From contig JAAFIG010000001.1 of the NCBI GenBank assembly GCA_013298595.1, positions 62,001 to 126,000 on the forward strand: 64,000 nt of DNA, written 5' to 3'. This document shows, piece by piece, positions 53,812-63,800 of the stretch. The stretch comes from Deinococcales bacterium (GTDB taxonomy: Bacteria; Deinococcota; Deinococci; Deinococcales; JAAFIG01). Positions within the stretch are counted from its first letter, which is position 1, and each line of letters starts with the position of its first letter. The notes beneath the pieces were generated by a model, which was not told where the DNA came from, did no database searches, and saw nothing but the letters and a program-made list of their open reading frames with translations. Made by a program: the position numbers and the translations under genes.

Positions 53812-54263
53812 TCAGGGTGTTGCGTAAACGCTTAAATTCCCTGTCTGTGCAACCAAAGGACCTGGGTTTTGATTCATAACAGCATTACTCACCCCTTTCA
53901 TTGACTTATAGAACATCACATTGTGCGAGTACCCATCCAATGCACTGGTGTACATTCGGTACCACGAACCAGGAGCAGGTTTCAAATCCACAATATGATC
54001 TAATTGAGTGTGATTGAAAAAAGAATCAGTTGTAGTACCCAAGCGAAAACCCATTTGACTCGAGTAATGTACCAAGCCATCGTTATCCACTTGCTTGTCC
54101 TGAATAATTTGATTTATAGCCTCGAGTTGTGGTGCTGGTAAGGTAAATTCAGCAGACCCAAGTGACCAATTACTGATATTTCCAGCATTGAACCAAGTCA
54201 GTATGTACCCCCTTCATGAGTTTGCACCGCAGGTGGTCCTAACAAACGCATTTGCGTGGACAT
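53812..54263 (-). pseudogene. Unknown ~150-residue protein gene with a single-base frameshift
   Basis: Reading from ATG 54263 (with TATGCT eight bases upstream) gives MSTQMRLLGPPAVQTHEGG, then TY and a stop. In the +1-shifted frame the sequence continues for ~130 residues to the stop at 53812: YILTWFNAGN … GLVHYSSQMGFRLGTTTDSFFNHTQLDHIVDLKPAPGSWYRMY … NLSVYATP. The frames join exactly at a run of five Gs (54208-54212 as Cs on the plus strand). A sixth G would restore one ORF. A homopolymer sequencing error, a true mutation or slippage could explain it. I recognise no family; a terminator follows. Confidence 0.6.
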
Positions 54264-54356
54264 AATTGCCTAGCATAACAGAGTCATCAAACAAACAATA
54301 CTAATCGGTGTAAAGTACCAACCAGCCAACAAATCTCGAGAATGCTATGTTTGATT

Positions 54357-54384
54357 TTGCTTTTCACATCAAAGAACTTATACT
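54357..54384 (+). promoter_or_regulatory. Promoter of the fatty-acyl-CoA ligase gene
   Basis: -35 TTGCTT (54357-54362) and -10 TATACT (54379-54384) with a 16-base spacer. A leader of ~18 bases follows with GAGG (54400-54403) before ATG 54409, a conventional leadered gene. Confidence 0.6.
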
Positions 54385-54408
54385 AAGTTCAAAGATAGCG
54401 AGGTAATC

Positions 54409-56109
54409 ATGACTCAACCGTGGCTCGAGCAGTACGACGCAGGTGTTCCTAAAACCCTGATTTACCCAGAAGCACCGATTTACCATTTGCTAGAAGGCGC
54501 AACCAAACGCGCTCCTAAACGCATGGCACTCGAGTTTCTTGGCTTTACCATGAACTATCAACAACTCTTTGACCAAGCTCGGCAATTTGCCAATGCGCTC
54601 GAGAAACTAGGTATTAAAAAAGGTGACCGAGTAGCTGTGATGCTACCTAATTGCCCACAATTTGTGATTGCTTTTTACGGCGCAATGATGATTGGAGCTG
54701 TGGTTGTCAATACCAGCCCCTTATACGTAGCTCGGGAACTTGAGCATCAATTGCGTGACAGTGGCGCAGAAACACTGGTAATGCTGAACTTATTTTATCC
54801 ACGTTACCGTGAAATTGCAGCCAGTGTACCTGTCAAACGTGTTGTTATGACATCAATCGGCGATTACTTACCGTTCCCAAAAAACATGTTGTACCCATTA
54901 AAAGCCAAAAAAGATGGCACTTGGGTTGATGTGAAACCCGAACCATTTATTTTCCCATTTAAAAAACTGCTCGAGGGAAGCCCAACTTCAGCACCAAAAG
55001 CCGTGGTACACCCCGATGATTTGGCTTTGCTGCAATACACTGGTGGTACCACAGGCGTACCCAAAGGTGCCATGCTGACCCATCGCAACTTAATGAGCAA
55101 CGTGGTCAGTGCTGTCAGTTGGACAACCGAGAATATGGACAGCAAAGGCGTAATGCTTGGCGTAATTCCGTTCTTTCATGTTTACGGTATGACAGTGGCT
55201 ATGAACATGGCAATTAAAAGCGCTGCCAGCATTATCTTATTGCCACGCTTTCAAATTAAAGATGTGCTCGAGGCTATTCATAAACATAAACCCACCATGT
55301 TCCCTGGTGTACCCACCATGTACGTTGCCATTAATAACCACCCTGACATCAAAAAATATGATCTCTCGAGTATCAAACTTTGCTTATCAGGCGCAGCCCC
55401 ATTACCACTCGAGGTTGCCCGTACCTTTGAAGGACTGAGTAGTGGGCGTTTACTCGAGGGTTATGGTTTAACCGAGTGCAGCCCTTGTGCTACCAACAAC
55501 CCCATCAATGGCAAGTACCGCGAAGGCAGTATTGGCGTACCGATTCCTGGTGTTGAACTGGCAATTTTTTCCGAGAATCTCGAGCCAATGCCTGTTGGTG
55601 AAATTGGCGAAATTGCCATTGCAGGTCATAATGTGATGAAAGGCTACTGGCAACGCGAGGACGAAACCGCTAAGTGCATCAAAGAAATTGCAGGCAAACG
55701 CTGGTTGTTAACTGGCGACATGGCACGCATGGACGCAGATGGTTACTTTTACATTGTTGATCGCAAAAAAGACATGATTGATGCCAGTGGTTTTAATGTC
55801 TACCCACGCGAAGTCGAAGAAGTCATTTATAAACACCTCGCTGTCCAAGAATGCGTTGTGATTGGCGTACCAGACGAATACCGAGGCGAAACCGTCAAAG
55901 CCTTTATTGTGCTAAAAGACGGCTCGAGTGCCACTGCCGAAGAAATTATTGAATTCTGCAAAGGGCAATTGGCTTCGTTCAAAGCTCCAAAGCAAGTGGA
56001 GTTTAGGCTCGAGTTACCAAAATCCTTGATTGGCAAAATTCTACGCCGAACTTTACGCGATGAAGAAGAAGCGAAACACAAAGCCAAAAAAGCTGCGCTA
56101 CAAACTTGA
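54409..56109 (+). CDS. fadD: Long-chain fatty acid-CoA ligase
   Basis: The 566-residue ANL-superfamily enzyme has the AMP motif YTGGTTGVPKGAMLTHRN, GVIPFFHVYGMT, GYGLTECSPC, TGDMARMDADGYFYIVDRKKDMIDASGFNVYPREVEE, and the C-terminal catalytic Lys in PKSLIGKILRRTLRDEE. It activates fatty acids to acyl-CoA via an acyl-adenylate. The pattern fits FadD; specificity for chain length cannot be proved from sequence. A conventional ribosome-binding site precedes it, and a terminator follows. Confidence 0.92.
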   Translation: MTQPWLEQYDAGVPKTLIYPEAPIYHLLEGATKRAPKRMALEFLGFTMNYQQLFDQARQFANALEKLGIKKGDRVAVMLPNCPQFVIAFYGAMMIGAVVVNTSPLYVARELEHQLRDSGAETLVMLNLFYPRYREIAASVPVKRVVMTSIGDYLPFPKNMLYPLKAKKDGTWVDVKPEPFIFPFKKLLEGSPTSAPKAVVHPDDLALLQYTGGTTGVPKGAMLTHRNLMSNVVSAVSWTTENMDSKGVMLGVIPFFHVYGMTVAMNMAIKSAASIILLPRFQIKDVLEAIHKHKPTMFPGVPTMYVAINNHPDIKKYDLSSIKLCLSGAAPLPLEVARTFEGLSSGRLLEGYGLTECSPCATNNPINGKYREGSIGVPIPGVELAIFSENLEPMPVGEIGEIAIAGHNVMKGYWQREDETAKCIKEIAGKRWLLTGDMARMDADGYFYIVDRKKDMIDASGFNVYPREVEEVIYKHLAVQECVVIGVPDEYRGETVKAFIVLKDGSSATAEEIIEFCKGQLASFKAPKQVEFRLELPKSLIGKILRRTLRDEEEAKHKAKKAALQT

Positions 56110-56136
56110 ACGTGAGTAGGACTTGCGCACATGCTT

Positions 56137-56169
56137 AACTCGAGAATCTGCGTAACAGATTCTCGAGTT
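56137..56169. terminator. CTCGAG-containing terminator after fadD
   Basis: AACTCGAGAATCTG (56137-56150) pairs with its complement (56156-56169) in a 14-base-pair stem with a 5-base loop. One CTCGAG sits in each arm. A short T-rich tail (TTCTTCTT) follows on the plus strand. Confidence 0.75.
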
Positions 56170-56234
56170 CTTCTTGACCAAAAAATTTCCCACCTACAAA
56201 TGGGGTGTAAATTCTCGAGGGGCGAAAAAACACT

Positions 56235-57650
56235 TTACTGAACCGCCTCGAGAATTGTACCTGACCTAGCCGCCAACTCGAAATTATTTTCCACCCGAGC
56301 ACCTGTGAACGCATCTGTGAACGCACCCGTTAGCTCAAGAGTAATGCTGGTTTCAGCTGCATTTAAGACAATTAAAGCTCGGCTGGTTTCGGTTTTGCGC
56401 TCGAGAATAACAGTCATACCTTCGGCATAAACAATGTTAAATTCGCCGCGCCGCAGGGCTGGGATACGTTTTCTGATGGCAATAGCTTGTTTGGTAAACT
56501 CGAGAATATCAGTATTCCATTTTTGTGTATCCCACGGCATACCACGTCGGCTGTCAGGGTCGCGTTCGCCAAGCATGCCAACTTCATCTCCATAATAAAC
56601 ACATGGCGCACCGGGAAAGCCCATTTGGAAAATCGTTAATAGTTTATAGGTGGCAATATCGTTTCCAATGATGCTATGAACTCGAGGTGTGTCGTGGCTA
56701 CCGAGTAAATTCATTTGTACAAGATTAATATCCCACGGGTAAAGTGCCAGTAAATCTTTGCAACCTTGGGCAAAACTCTGGGCATTCAAGGTTTTACTAC
56801 CAAGATGCTTTAAGCCTGTATCTTTGACCACACTGGCTTGGATGCGTTTACCTGCCAGAAAATCGTAAGCCAGACTCGAGAAAACATAGTTCATAACAGC
56901 ATCGAATTGATCGCCTTGCAACCAACGCCCTGCGGTTTCCCAGATTTCGCCAACAATGTAGCCTTCTGGATTAACTTTTTTCACCCGACGACGAAATTCT
57001 TGCCAGAAGGCATCATCATCTATTTCGTTTGGCACATCTAAACGCCAACCATCTATACCTTGGTGCATCCAGTATTCGGCAACACCCCACAAGTATTCGC
57101 GGACAGCAGGTGTATCAGTATTAAATTTTGGCAAAGCAGGGTAGCCCCACCATGCCTCGTAATTGGGTGGTTCACGGCTTTCGTAAGCCCGCAAAGGGTA
57201 GCCTTTAATATAAAACCAATCGAGGTACGCGCTTTGCGAACCATTCTCGAGCACATCATGGAATTGAAAAAAACCACGTGAAGCATGGTTAAACACACCA
57301 TCCAAAACCACTTTCATACCTCTGGCATGGGCAGCCTCGAGCAAAGTTTTTAAGGCTTCGTTACCACCAAGCATTGGGTCTACAACTTTGTAATCATGGG
57401 TATGATAGCGATGATTCGCACCACTTTGAAATACAGGGCAAAAATAAATCGCATTGACACCCAATGCCTCGAGATAATCTAAATGCTCGACCACACCAAG
57501 TAAATCGCCACCCTTGTACCCATGTGGGGTGGGTTTAGAATCCCAAAGCTCGAGATTACTGCTTTTTTCAACTCGAGAAGATTTAGCGAAACGGTCGGGG
57601 AAAATTTGGTAAAAAACAGCGTCTTTTACCCAGTCTGGGGTGAGGCTCAT
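56235..57650 (-). CDS. GH13 alpha-amylase family glycosidase, neopullulanase/cyclomaltodextrinase-like
   Basis: The 471-residue protein has the four GH13 regions: DGVFNH, GWRLDVPNEI (nucleophile Asp), VGEIWE (acid/base Glu) and LLGSHDTPR (third Asp). The start WVKDAVFYQIFPDRFAKS and the region MLGERDPDSRRGMPWD match the neopullulanase-type subgroup. It lacks the extra N-terminal domain of cyclomaltodextrinases. No signal peptide, so it acts on intracellular maltodextrins. TAGAAT is seven bases before ATG. Confidence 0.93.
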   Translation of the reverse strand: MSLTPDWVKDAVFYQIFPDRFAKSSRVEKSSNLELWDSKPTPHGYKGGDLLGVVEHLDYLEALGVNAIYFCPVFQSGANHRYHTHDYKVVDPMLGGNEALKTLLEAAHARGMKVVLDGVFNHASRGFFQFHDVLENGSQSAYLDWFYIKGYPLRAYESREPPNYEAWWGYPALPKFNTDTPAVREYLWGVAEYWMHQGIDGWRLDVPNEIDDDAFWQEFRRRVKKVNPEGYIVGEIWETAGRWLQGDQFDAVMNYVFSSLAYDFLAGKRIQASVVKDTGLKHLGSKTLNAQSFAQGCKDLLALYPWDINLVQMNLLGSHDTPRVHSIIGNDIATYKLLTIFQMGFPGAPCVYYGDEVGMLGERDPDSRRGMPWDTQKWNTDILEFTKQAIAIRKRIPALRRGEFNIVYAEGMTVILERKTETSRALIVLNAAETSITLELTGAFTDAFTGARVENNFELAARSGTILEAVQ

Positions 57651-57878
57651 GGATTGTATTCTACCTTGAGTTGACTGGTGCGTACATTTGAAAGCAAATT
57701 GGCTGAGCTACGACTCAAGCATGTGCTCGAGCTTAACGAATTGAACGACAAAACCATTCCTAAATAGCAATTTAATGCCCTAAACCACCAATGCTGTTAG
57801 GTTTTTATTTTATACTTAGATACGACTGGGCAGCTATTGCGTAGCCATTATGAAAAGTGATTGGATTTACAAATGAAT

Positions 57879-57917
57879 ATAAAGCACAATTGGATTGTGA
57901 ACTCAATTGTGCTTTAT
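57879..57917 (-). terminator. Hairpin after the gene at 57949, probable terminator
   Basis: ATAAAGCACAATTG (57879-57892) pairs with 57904-57917 in a perfect 14-base-pair stem with an 11-base loop. It starts 31 bases after the stop of the minus-strand gene. The T run after it is weak. The rest of 57651-57878 shows nothing I can name. Confidence 0.5.
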
Positions 57918-57948
57918 ACAAAAAACAGTTCAAATTTGCAGAAACCAT

Positions 57949-58353
57949 TCAAACATGAAGGTTTTTACAAGTCATTGACACACGCACATAATCTTCGGGG
58001 TCACCTTCATCTGTGTTCACAACTTTTCGATCAAAGCTCACCGTCATACCCTTCTTAACAATAAAGCTGAAGTATCGTTCCCCATCCAGATCTTCGGAAG
58101 TTTCACTAGTACCTTCATACAGACGGATGGAGCCTTTGAGCCGAACATCTCCGTTACCGAGAAGCCGTGCGTCCATGTCTAGTTCTCCGCGCACCTCACC
58201 CCCCACAGCTTCAATGACTTCCAGAAGTTGCTGGAGTTGGTTATCATCGAGTGTTGCTTCTTGTTCAAAAGGAATCGTCCTGCGTTCGTTTGCACCAAAG
58301 ACTTCGTAGTCCGAGAGTTTCATATTGCCTGTCACAACAATCTTGCGAGCCAT
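57949..58353 (-). CDS. Unrecognised acidic 134-residue protein
   Basis: The protein starts MARKIVVTGNMKLSDYEVFG and is acidic, with a beta-rich middle (GEVRGELDMDARLLGNGDVRLKGSIRLYEG) and a C-terminal strand (RYFSFIVKKGMTVSF … VRVSMTCKNLHV). I recognise no family. AAAGGAGGAAGAAA precedes ATG 58353, one of the strongest ribosome-binding sites of the window, so it may be well expressed. A TTGACA (~58401) is a possible -35. The gene and ~1 kb around it contain no CTCGAG, unlike the rest of the window: this may mean transfer or strong sequence constraint. Confidence 0.72.
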   Translation of the reverse strand: MARKIVVTGNMKLSDYEVFGANERRTIPFEQEATLDDNQLQQLLEVIEAVGGEVRGELDMDARLLGNGDVRLKGSIRLYEGTSETSEDLDGERYFSFIVKKGMTVSFDRKVVNTDEGDPEDYVRVSMTCKNLHV

Positions 58354-58836
58354 TTTCTTCCTCCTTTGAGAATGTGGACAAAAAAGCACAATGGCATTTT
58401 TGTCAAGCGAATAATTACACCGCACCTACGGCATAATCCCCTTATTGCAGTTGTTTGACCGCAATTTGATGGCGTTTTAATACCTACGTAGAACGGCAGA
58501 GCAGGCGATGAATATTGCCAATAGATTACGACCTGTCACGCTACACAACCTACGACTTCTATTTAGCTTTGGTTTCTTTTATCATGATTTTCTGTTGTCA
58601 TGCCTAAGATCATACGGAGCAGCCGTTGCGTCGCCGTTGCGAAAATTTTTTGATACGTGAAGGACAAGTTTTTCGGGGTATTCTCCTGAAAAGTCTAGAG
58701 CATTTCTATGCCGTTAATTTTTTTATTCGTATTAGTTTCTGCCTATGCTCGAGCCTTGATAGCGATGATTATTGGGCAAATCTAATGCAACATGTTACCT
58801 GATATCTTTTGTATCCTCGGGTAATGTGTTGTTGGT
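58354..58836. other. ~480-base spacer without a gene
   Basis: Apart from the ribosome-binding site and possible -35 of the gene at 57949, I see no ORF with support, tRNA fold or terminator. One CTCGAG lies at ~58747. The sequence has irregular codon-like patterns only. Confidence 0.5.
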
Positions 58837-59421
58837 TTATGCCAGCAATACCGCGATTTGCTGTTCAACGACAGCTTTTGTGGTGTCAGGGCTGATAATA
58901 CCAGTTAAATTTTGTATGACTAAACCATCGCTGAGGGCAAGTAAGCTGCTGGCAGTCGTTTGTGGCTCGAGTTCGCGGCTAAGTTCGCCTTGGTTCTGCC
59001 CCCAAATAATAATTTCGGCAATTCCTTGTCTGGCTGGTTGGTAGTGCTGCTCAAGTTGTGGGCGAAAGCTTGGCGTGGTCACAGCGTGACTGAGATAGGA
59101 AAGCCAAATTATGGTTTCAGCTCGAGCTTCGTCTTGAGTACTGGATAGCTCAATTAGGATGTTATGCAGGGCGGCTTTGGCACTCATTGTTTGGGAATTG
59201 AGCAGGCGTTGGTGGAGTCGTTGCTCAAGTTGTTGTACCGAGTATTGCAAAGCAAAATGCAGCAGTTGGTCTTTGCTTGGGAACTGACGTTGAATCATAC
59301 CCAATGAGTATCCTGCTTCTTGTGCTACGGTTCGTAGGCTGACTGCTTCGATGCCACCTTGGGCAACCAAGCGCAATAAAGCCTGAGCAATGGTTTGACG
59401 ACGGTCTTTGGTGGCTTGCAT
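58837..59421 (-). CDS. TetR-family repressor
   Basis: The 194-residue protein has an N-terminal HTH (RQTIAQALLRLVAQGGIEAVSLRTVAQEAGYSLGMIQRQFPSKDQLLHFAL) and an all-helical ligand domain (TIIWLSYLSHAVTTPSFRPQLEQHYQPARQ). It is divergent from a DUF418 gene across a 90-base spacer with two matching operators, one overlapping its own promoter. It likely represses both genes until an unknown ligand binds. Confidence 0.92.
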   Translation of the reverse strand: MQATKDRRQTIAQALLRLVAQGGIEAVSLRTVAQEAGYSLGMIQRQFPSKDQLLHFALQYSVQQLEQRLHQRLLNSQTMSAKAALHNILIELSSTQDEARAETIIWLSYLSHAVTTPSFRPQLEQHYQPARQGIAEIIIWGQNQGELSRELEPQTTASSLLALSDGLVIQNLTGIISPDTTKAVVEQQIAVLLA

Positions 59422-59438
59422 GCTGCGAGTATGACATA

Positions 59439-59462
59439 AGACCGATACGCTTGTATTGATTT
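59439..59462. promoter_or_regulatory. TetR operator, distal copy
   Basis: AGACCGATAC-N4-GTATTGATTT: the left half is identical to the operator at 59475; the right half matches 7 of 10. It starts 18 bases upstream of the TetR ATG, so it covers that promoter. The centres of the two operators lie 36 bases apart. Confidence 0.7.
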
Positions 59463-59474
59463 ATGCTAAACTCA

Positions 59475-59498
59475 AGACCGATACAAGTGTATCGGTCT
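59475..59498. promoter_or_regulatory. TetR operator, perfect copy
   Basis: AGACCGATAC-N4-GTATCGGTCT is a perfect palindrome with 10-base arms. It lies just after the likely -10 boxes (TATGCT 59462 / TAAACT 59467) of the DUF418 gene and before its AAGGAG, so binding would block initiation. Confidence 0.8.
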
Positions 59499-59510
59499 AA
59501 CAAGGAGCTT

Positions 59511-60632
59511 ATGCAATCAAGATTACAAATTCTCGATGTTTTACGTGGTGCAGCAATTCTTGGCACCTTAGGTACAAACATTTGGCTTTTTGCCAACGCT
59601 GGTAATTTAGGAGCACTTTTTGGGCAAAACAGTTACTCGAGCCAAATCGAGCACGCTTTACAACAAGCAACTCTTTTCTTGACCAATGGCAAATTCCTAG
59701 GAATGCTCACCATTCTTTTTGGGATTGGACTCGAATTACAATATCAAAGTGCTAAACGGCACAACACCGCATTTCTACCAGCTTATTTATGGCGCTCAAC
59801 AATTCTATTTTTGGATGGGTTACTGCATTTTATTTTCGTTATCGAATTCGACATCCTCATGGGATACGCACTGACTGCTATGGTTGTGGCTTGGCTAGTC
59901 ACCAAAGGTGAACGACTGATCCATTTTGCGATGTGGGCAGCCTTTGGGATTCATCTGCTGATGGCGATAGCCGTGACCATAGGTTTAAACAGCCAAGACT
60001 TCGGCAACCTCGAGGAAATCAGTCGAGTTTATTTAGGTGGTACGTATCTTGAAGGCTTACAGTACCGTTTACAAAATTTTTGGTCTTTACGGCTCGAACC
60101 AATTTTTGTGATTCCTCTAAGTGCTGGACTATTTTTATTTGGAGTACGATTATTTCGCGTAGGAGGGCTAACTGAACTTCAGACCTTACGCCGCTTCATG
60201 TTCTGGGGGCTTGGATTGGGTTTACCACTCAATGCTTTGAGTTTCCTACCAGAGCTTGGTTTAGACATCATGGTTCGCTATGTATTCGCACCAATTTTAT
60301 CTTTAGGTTATATAGGGTTGATCGGCTACGGATTTCAACGCGGTTGGCTCGAGTTGATAAAAAATAGTCTCGCCACAATTGGACGTATGGCACTAAGCAA
60401 CTATATGTTACAAGGTATTTTTGCATCGGTACTCTTCTATGGTTGGGGCATTGGGTTAGCACGCCAACCCAATGCTTTTGTGGCACTAGCAGCCTGGTTG
60501 GGTATTGGTACGGCATTAGTGGTGTTGTCACAGTTATGGCTTAAACACTTTTCAAATGGTCCATTTGAAACCATTTGGAAATTCCTAAGCGAATTGCCAT
60601 TCAAAACTAAAGGCAACACGACCAAAACCTGA
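59511..60632 (+). CDS. DUF418 (YeiB-like) multi-pass membrane protein
   Basis: The 373-residue protein begins MQSRLQILDVLRGAAILGTLGTNI, the usual YeiB-family opening, with about ten membrane segments. A C-terminal DUF418 region has LATIGRMALSNYMLQGIFASVLFY and ALVVLSQLWLKHFSNGPFETIWK. The family may transport or modify something at the membrane; its role is unproven. I start at ATG 59511 (AACAAGGAGCTT upstream); the frame runs upstream through the operator. It is controlled by the divergent TetR repressor. Confidence 0.88.
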   Translation: MQSRLQILDVLRGAAILGTLGTNIWLFANAGNLGALFGQNSYSSQIEHALQQATLFLTNGKFLGMLTILFGIGLELQYQSAKRHNTAFLPAYLWRSTILFLDGLLHFIFVIEFDILMGYALTAMVVAWLVTKGERLIHFAMWAAFGIHLLMAIAVTIGLNSQDFGNLEEISRVYLGGTYLEGLQYRLQNFWSLRLEPIFVIPLSAGLFLFGVRLFRVGGLTELQTLRRFMFWGLGLGLPLNALSFLPELGLDIMVRYVFAPILSLGYIGLIGYGFQRGWLELIKNSLATIGRMALSNYMLQGIFASVLFYGWGIGLARQPNAFVALAAWLGIGTALVVLSQLWLKHFSNGPFETIWKFLSELPFKTKGNTTKT

Positions 60633-60811
60633 TGCCTCAAAAACCATTTGCAAACCTGTGGGTCAGATACCAAATATGTTCAAACTATTTGTTTAATGTT
60701 TTCTGTATTTGACACAAGCCTTACTACAAACTGCAAAAAGTAATACTCGAATTAGCTATTACTTATACTAATCCGCTCGAGGACAATATTTTTGAGTGTG
60801 GTACTTTTTAG

Positions 60812-63800
60812 TCAATCTATAAATAACTCGCCAAAAGCAGTTTGTAAATCTGGGTATCCAATGAGTGAATCTGTCATCTCGAGCATCAGTTTTTTTGTGG
60901 CTCGCTGAAAATACTGATACTTTTTGGCAGATGTGTTTTCAAGTATTTTAAGCAGCACGTACCGAAGCTTGAGCGTACTTGGGTTTGCTGGGCTTGATTG
61001 CACAAGTTGCAATGCCTGTACGACATCCCCAGAGGTTTTCGAGATTATCTGTCGCTGCAACTCAAATTTCCAGAAACGCCACTGGTCTTCTGGAAACTTA
61101 GAACTGCGAAGTGGTTCAAGCAGCACTTTAGCTTCATTTATGTTGCCAGACCAAAGCAGGTATTTCACTTGAACAAATCGCAAATCGGTCTGTTCGTTAT
61201 GTTCAGCTAAGCTCTTGAATTCCAGAGCGTTTGCAAGGTGAGTTTGGCTGGCATGTCGGTCTTTGCATTTGATAGCACAGCGTAATAAGCCTGTCTCGAG
61301 CGAGCAATAATACGCTTTGCTTTGAACATGTTGGGCATGTTGCAAAGCAAGCTGAAAATGTTGCTGTGCTTGTTGCGTATCGCCCAAGTCAAGTAAAAGT
61401 GTCGCCAGACGACGCAAAGCAATAATTTCTGCGACAGCACTGACTGTTTTAGCGAGTTTGAGGGCGTGTTGTGCGCTATCTAAAGCTGTTCCTAATTGCC
61501 CTTGGATGTTTTGCAACCGCGCTTGCATAAGTAGCAATCGAACAAGGGTCAACTTGTCATCACTTTGTACTGCTAATGTCATGGCATGTTGAATGTTGAT
61601 CTCTGCTTCTACCCATTGCCCAAGGCGAATCTGGTTGTAACTAAGCCACATTTGTGCGTATAACTGCTCGCCAACCCTACCGATTTGCATGGCTAACGCG
61701 AGTGATTCTTGAAGCATTCTGGTTGCACGCAGCACTTCACCTTTAATCATTGCAATACGTGCCATTCCTGTGGTCGCGCCGAGTTTTCCAGACACACTGC
61801 CAAATCGCACGGCAATCTCCATCTCTCGAGCCACGTGGTATTCGGCTACTGCCACTTCGCCTTCGTAAAGTGCAATGACACGCAAACACGAATGGATTTC
61901 AGCATGGGTGCTTGGCTCGAGTAAGTCCTCGTGTTTCAACGCATCAGACAGGTCGTGCTTACCAGTAGATAGTTCACCTAACCGAAACCAACCGATACCA
62001 CGTTCTAGCCACGCCCAAGCCAAATCTTGAGAAGATAAGTTGTGTTGTGCAAGCAAGGTATCTATGGTGCTTATGGCTAACCGATACTGCCTAGTTTGAT
62101 TGAGATGCTGAGCCAAATGTAATTGTGCAAGTACCTGCCATTGCAGGTTCTGGAATTCTAAGGCGAGTCGGTTCATCTCTTCGAGGACAACGCTGCGCTC
62201 TTGTGACAATCCAAGTGCTGTCATTACACGCACTTGATCTTGATAAAGCGTAAATAAATCCTTGCGATTAGCAAACTGCATTGCCATTCGGTATTGCTCG
62301 AGAGCTTGGTTATGAGCATAGACTTGTTCGGCTTGCTTGGCAGCTTGGATACGCCACGGCACGGCTTTTTGTGCGTTTCCAGACTGCTCCAAGTGCCCTG
62401 CGATTCGTGCAGCGTCAGCGTTGGTTTGCTCGAGTGATACAGCCAGTTTGCTATGAATCAGGCGTTGCCGCTCGAGACTGAGGGTGCTTTGTAGCGCAGC
62501 TCGGGTAATTTCATGAACAAATCCGTAACCAGATTCGCGTGCTATGACAATATGAGCTTGTACTGCTTGCTCGAGTCCTTCTAGGCTTTCCCATTCACTT
62601 AGGGCTGTGGCAGGTTGGATATCTTCGAGGCAAAAACCATCTTGGCTTAAAGCCGCTGTTTCAAGCAAACGCTGGGTTGCTTTACCAAGTTTTTCCACAC
62701 GCTGCAACACAGCCCGACGTACACTCGGGGCAATACCAGTATCAGCATTGTTCTCAAGCCAGTGGCGTAAGGTTTCGCAGATGTAAAAGCTATTGCCAGC
62801 AGTAGCAGTGAACAGATTTTGGGCAAGATCAGCATTCGCATTGATACTGTTAGCAAGTTGCTGCACTTCAAGTAACGATAGTGGCTCGAGGGGAAAATTG
62901 GTTAATAATTGGTCTTGGCGCAGTATTTCGAGCAAATCTTGGGTTTGGTGGCTGAGTTCTTCGGGACGAGCAGTTGCTACTATTCGCCAAGCATCGGGTT
63001 CACCCATCACACGACGCGACAGATGCGCCAATAACTCGAGGCTACTGTCATCTGCCCAATGGATGTCCTCAAAAATAATTATATTCGTGACGCAACAAAG
63101 CACCACTTGTGTTAAACCCTCAAGAAACACCCGTCGTTCTTGAGCAGGGCGTTTTGGGGATTTTGGTAACAATTCTGGCATTAAACGAGCTGCCTCGAGT
63201 TGCCAAATCGCTTCGAGCGTATCAAAACGCTCTCTGATTTCAGGGTTGTTCAAAGCTTGACGCAAACTTTCAGCAATGGCATAAAACGGTGTTTGGCTCG
63301 AGACTGCTTTGAATTGCACACGCAAGGCTTGAGGGGCGAACACCTCGAGTAAACGGGTTTTACCAATACCTGCTTCGCCTAACACAAGGGTCAGTGGGGT
63401 TAAGCTACCCTCGAGCATAGCCAGTGCCACAGTGCGACCAACAAATGGTGCCACCCAAGTTGGTGCCACCAAAACCTGTGCTGATTCAGCTGACTCGAGT
63501 GGGCTGCTGCGTTGTGCTAGGCGTATTTGTTGCGCCAGTTGTAGTGTGATAGGCAAGGGTTCTAAACCAAGTTCGGTGTGCAAAATCCGTTTGCATTGCT
63601 CAAATTGGCGCAATGCGGCTTCGCGTTGCCCAAGCAAATGCTGTAAACGCATGACTTCGCGGTGCTGGGCTTCTTGTAATGGATCGATTTGTAGTACAGC
63701 TTGGTGCAATTCCAAAGCGCGTGTCCAATCTCCTTTGGTTTGAAAACACTCAGCAAGCTCGAGTTGCAGGTGTTTACGCTGTTCGCTTAAACGCCCGCGC

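Noticed and set aside
57861-58058. 65-codon plus-strand open frame overlapping the unknown gene's 3' end
   Set aside because: It contains the perfect hairpin that ends the minus-strand gene and has no initiation signal.
59511-60632. Earlier ATG at 59463 for the DUF418 gene
   Set aside because: It would place the TetR operator and -10 inside the coding region; ATG 59511 has AAGGAG and the family start sequence.
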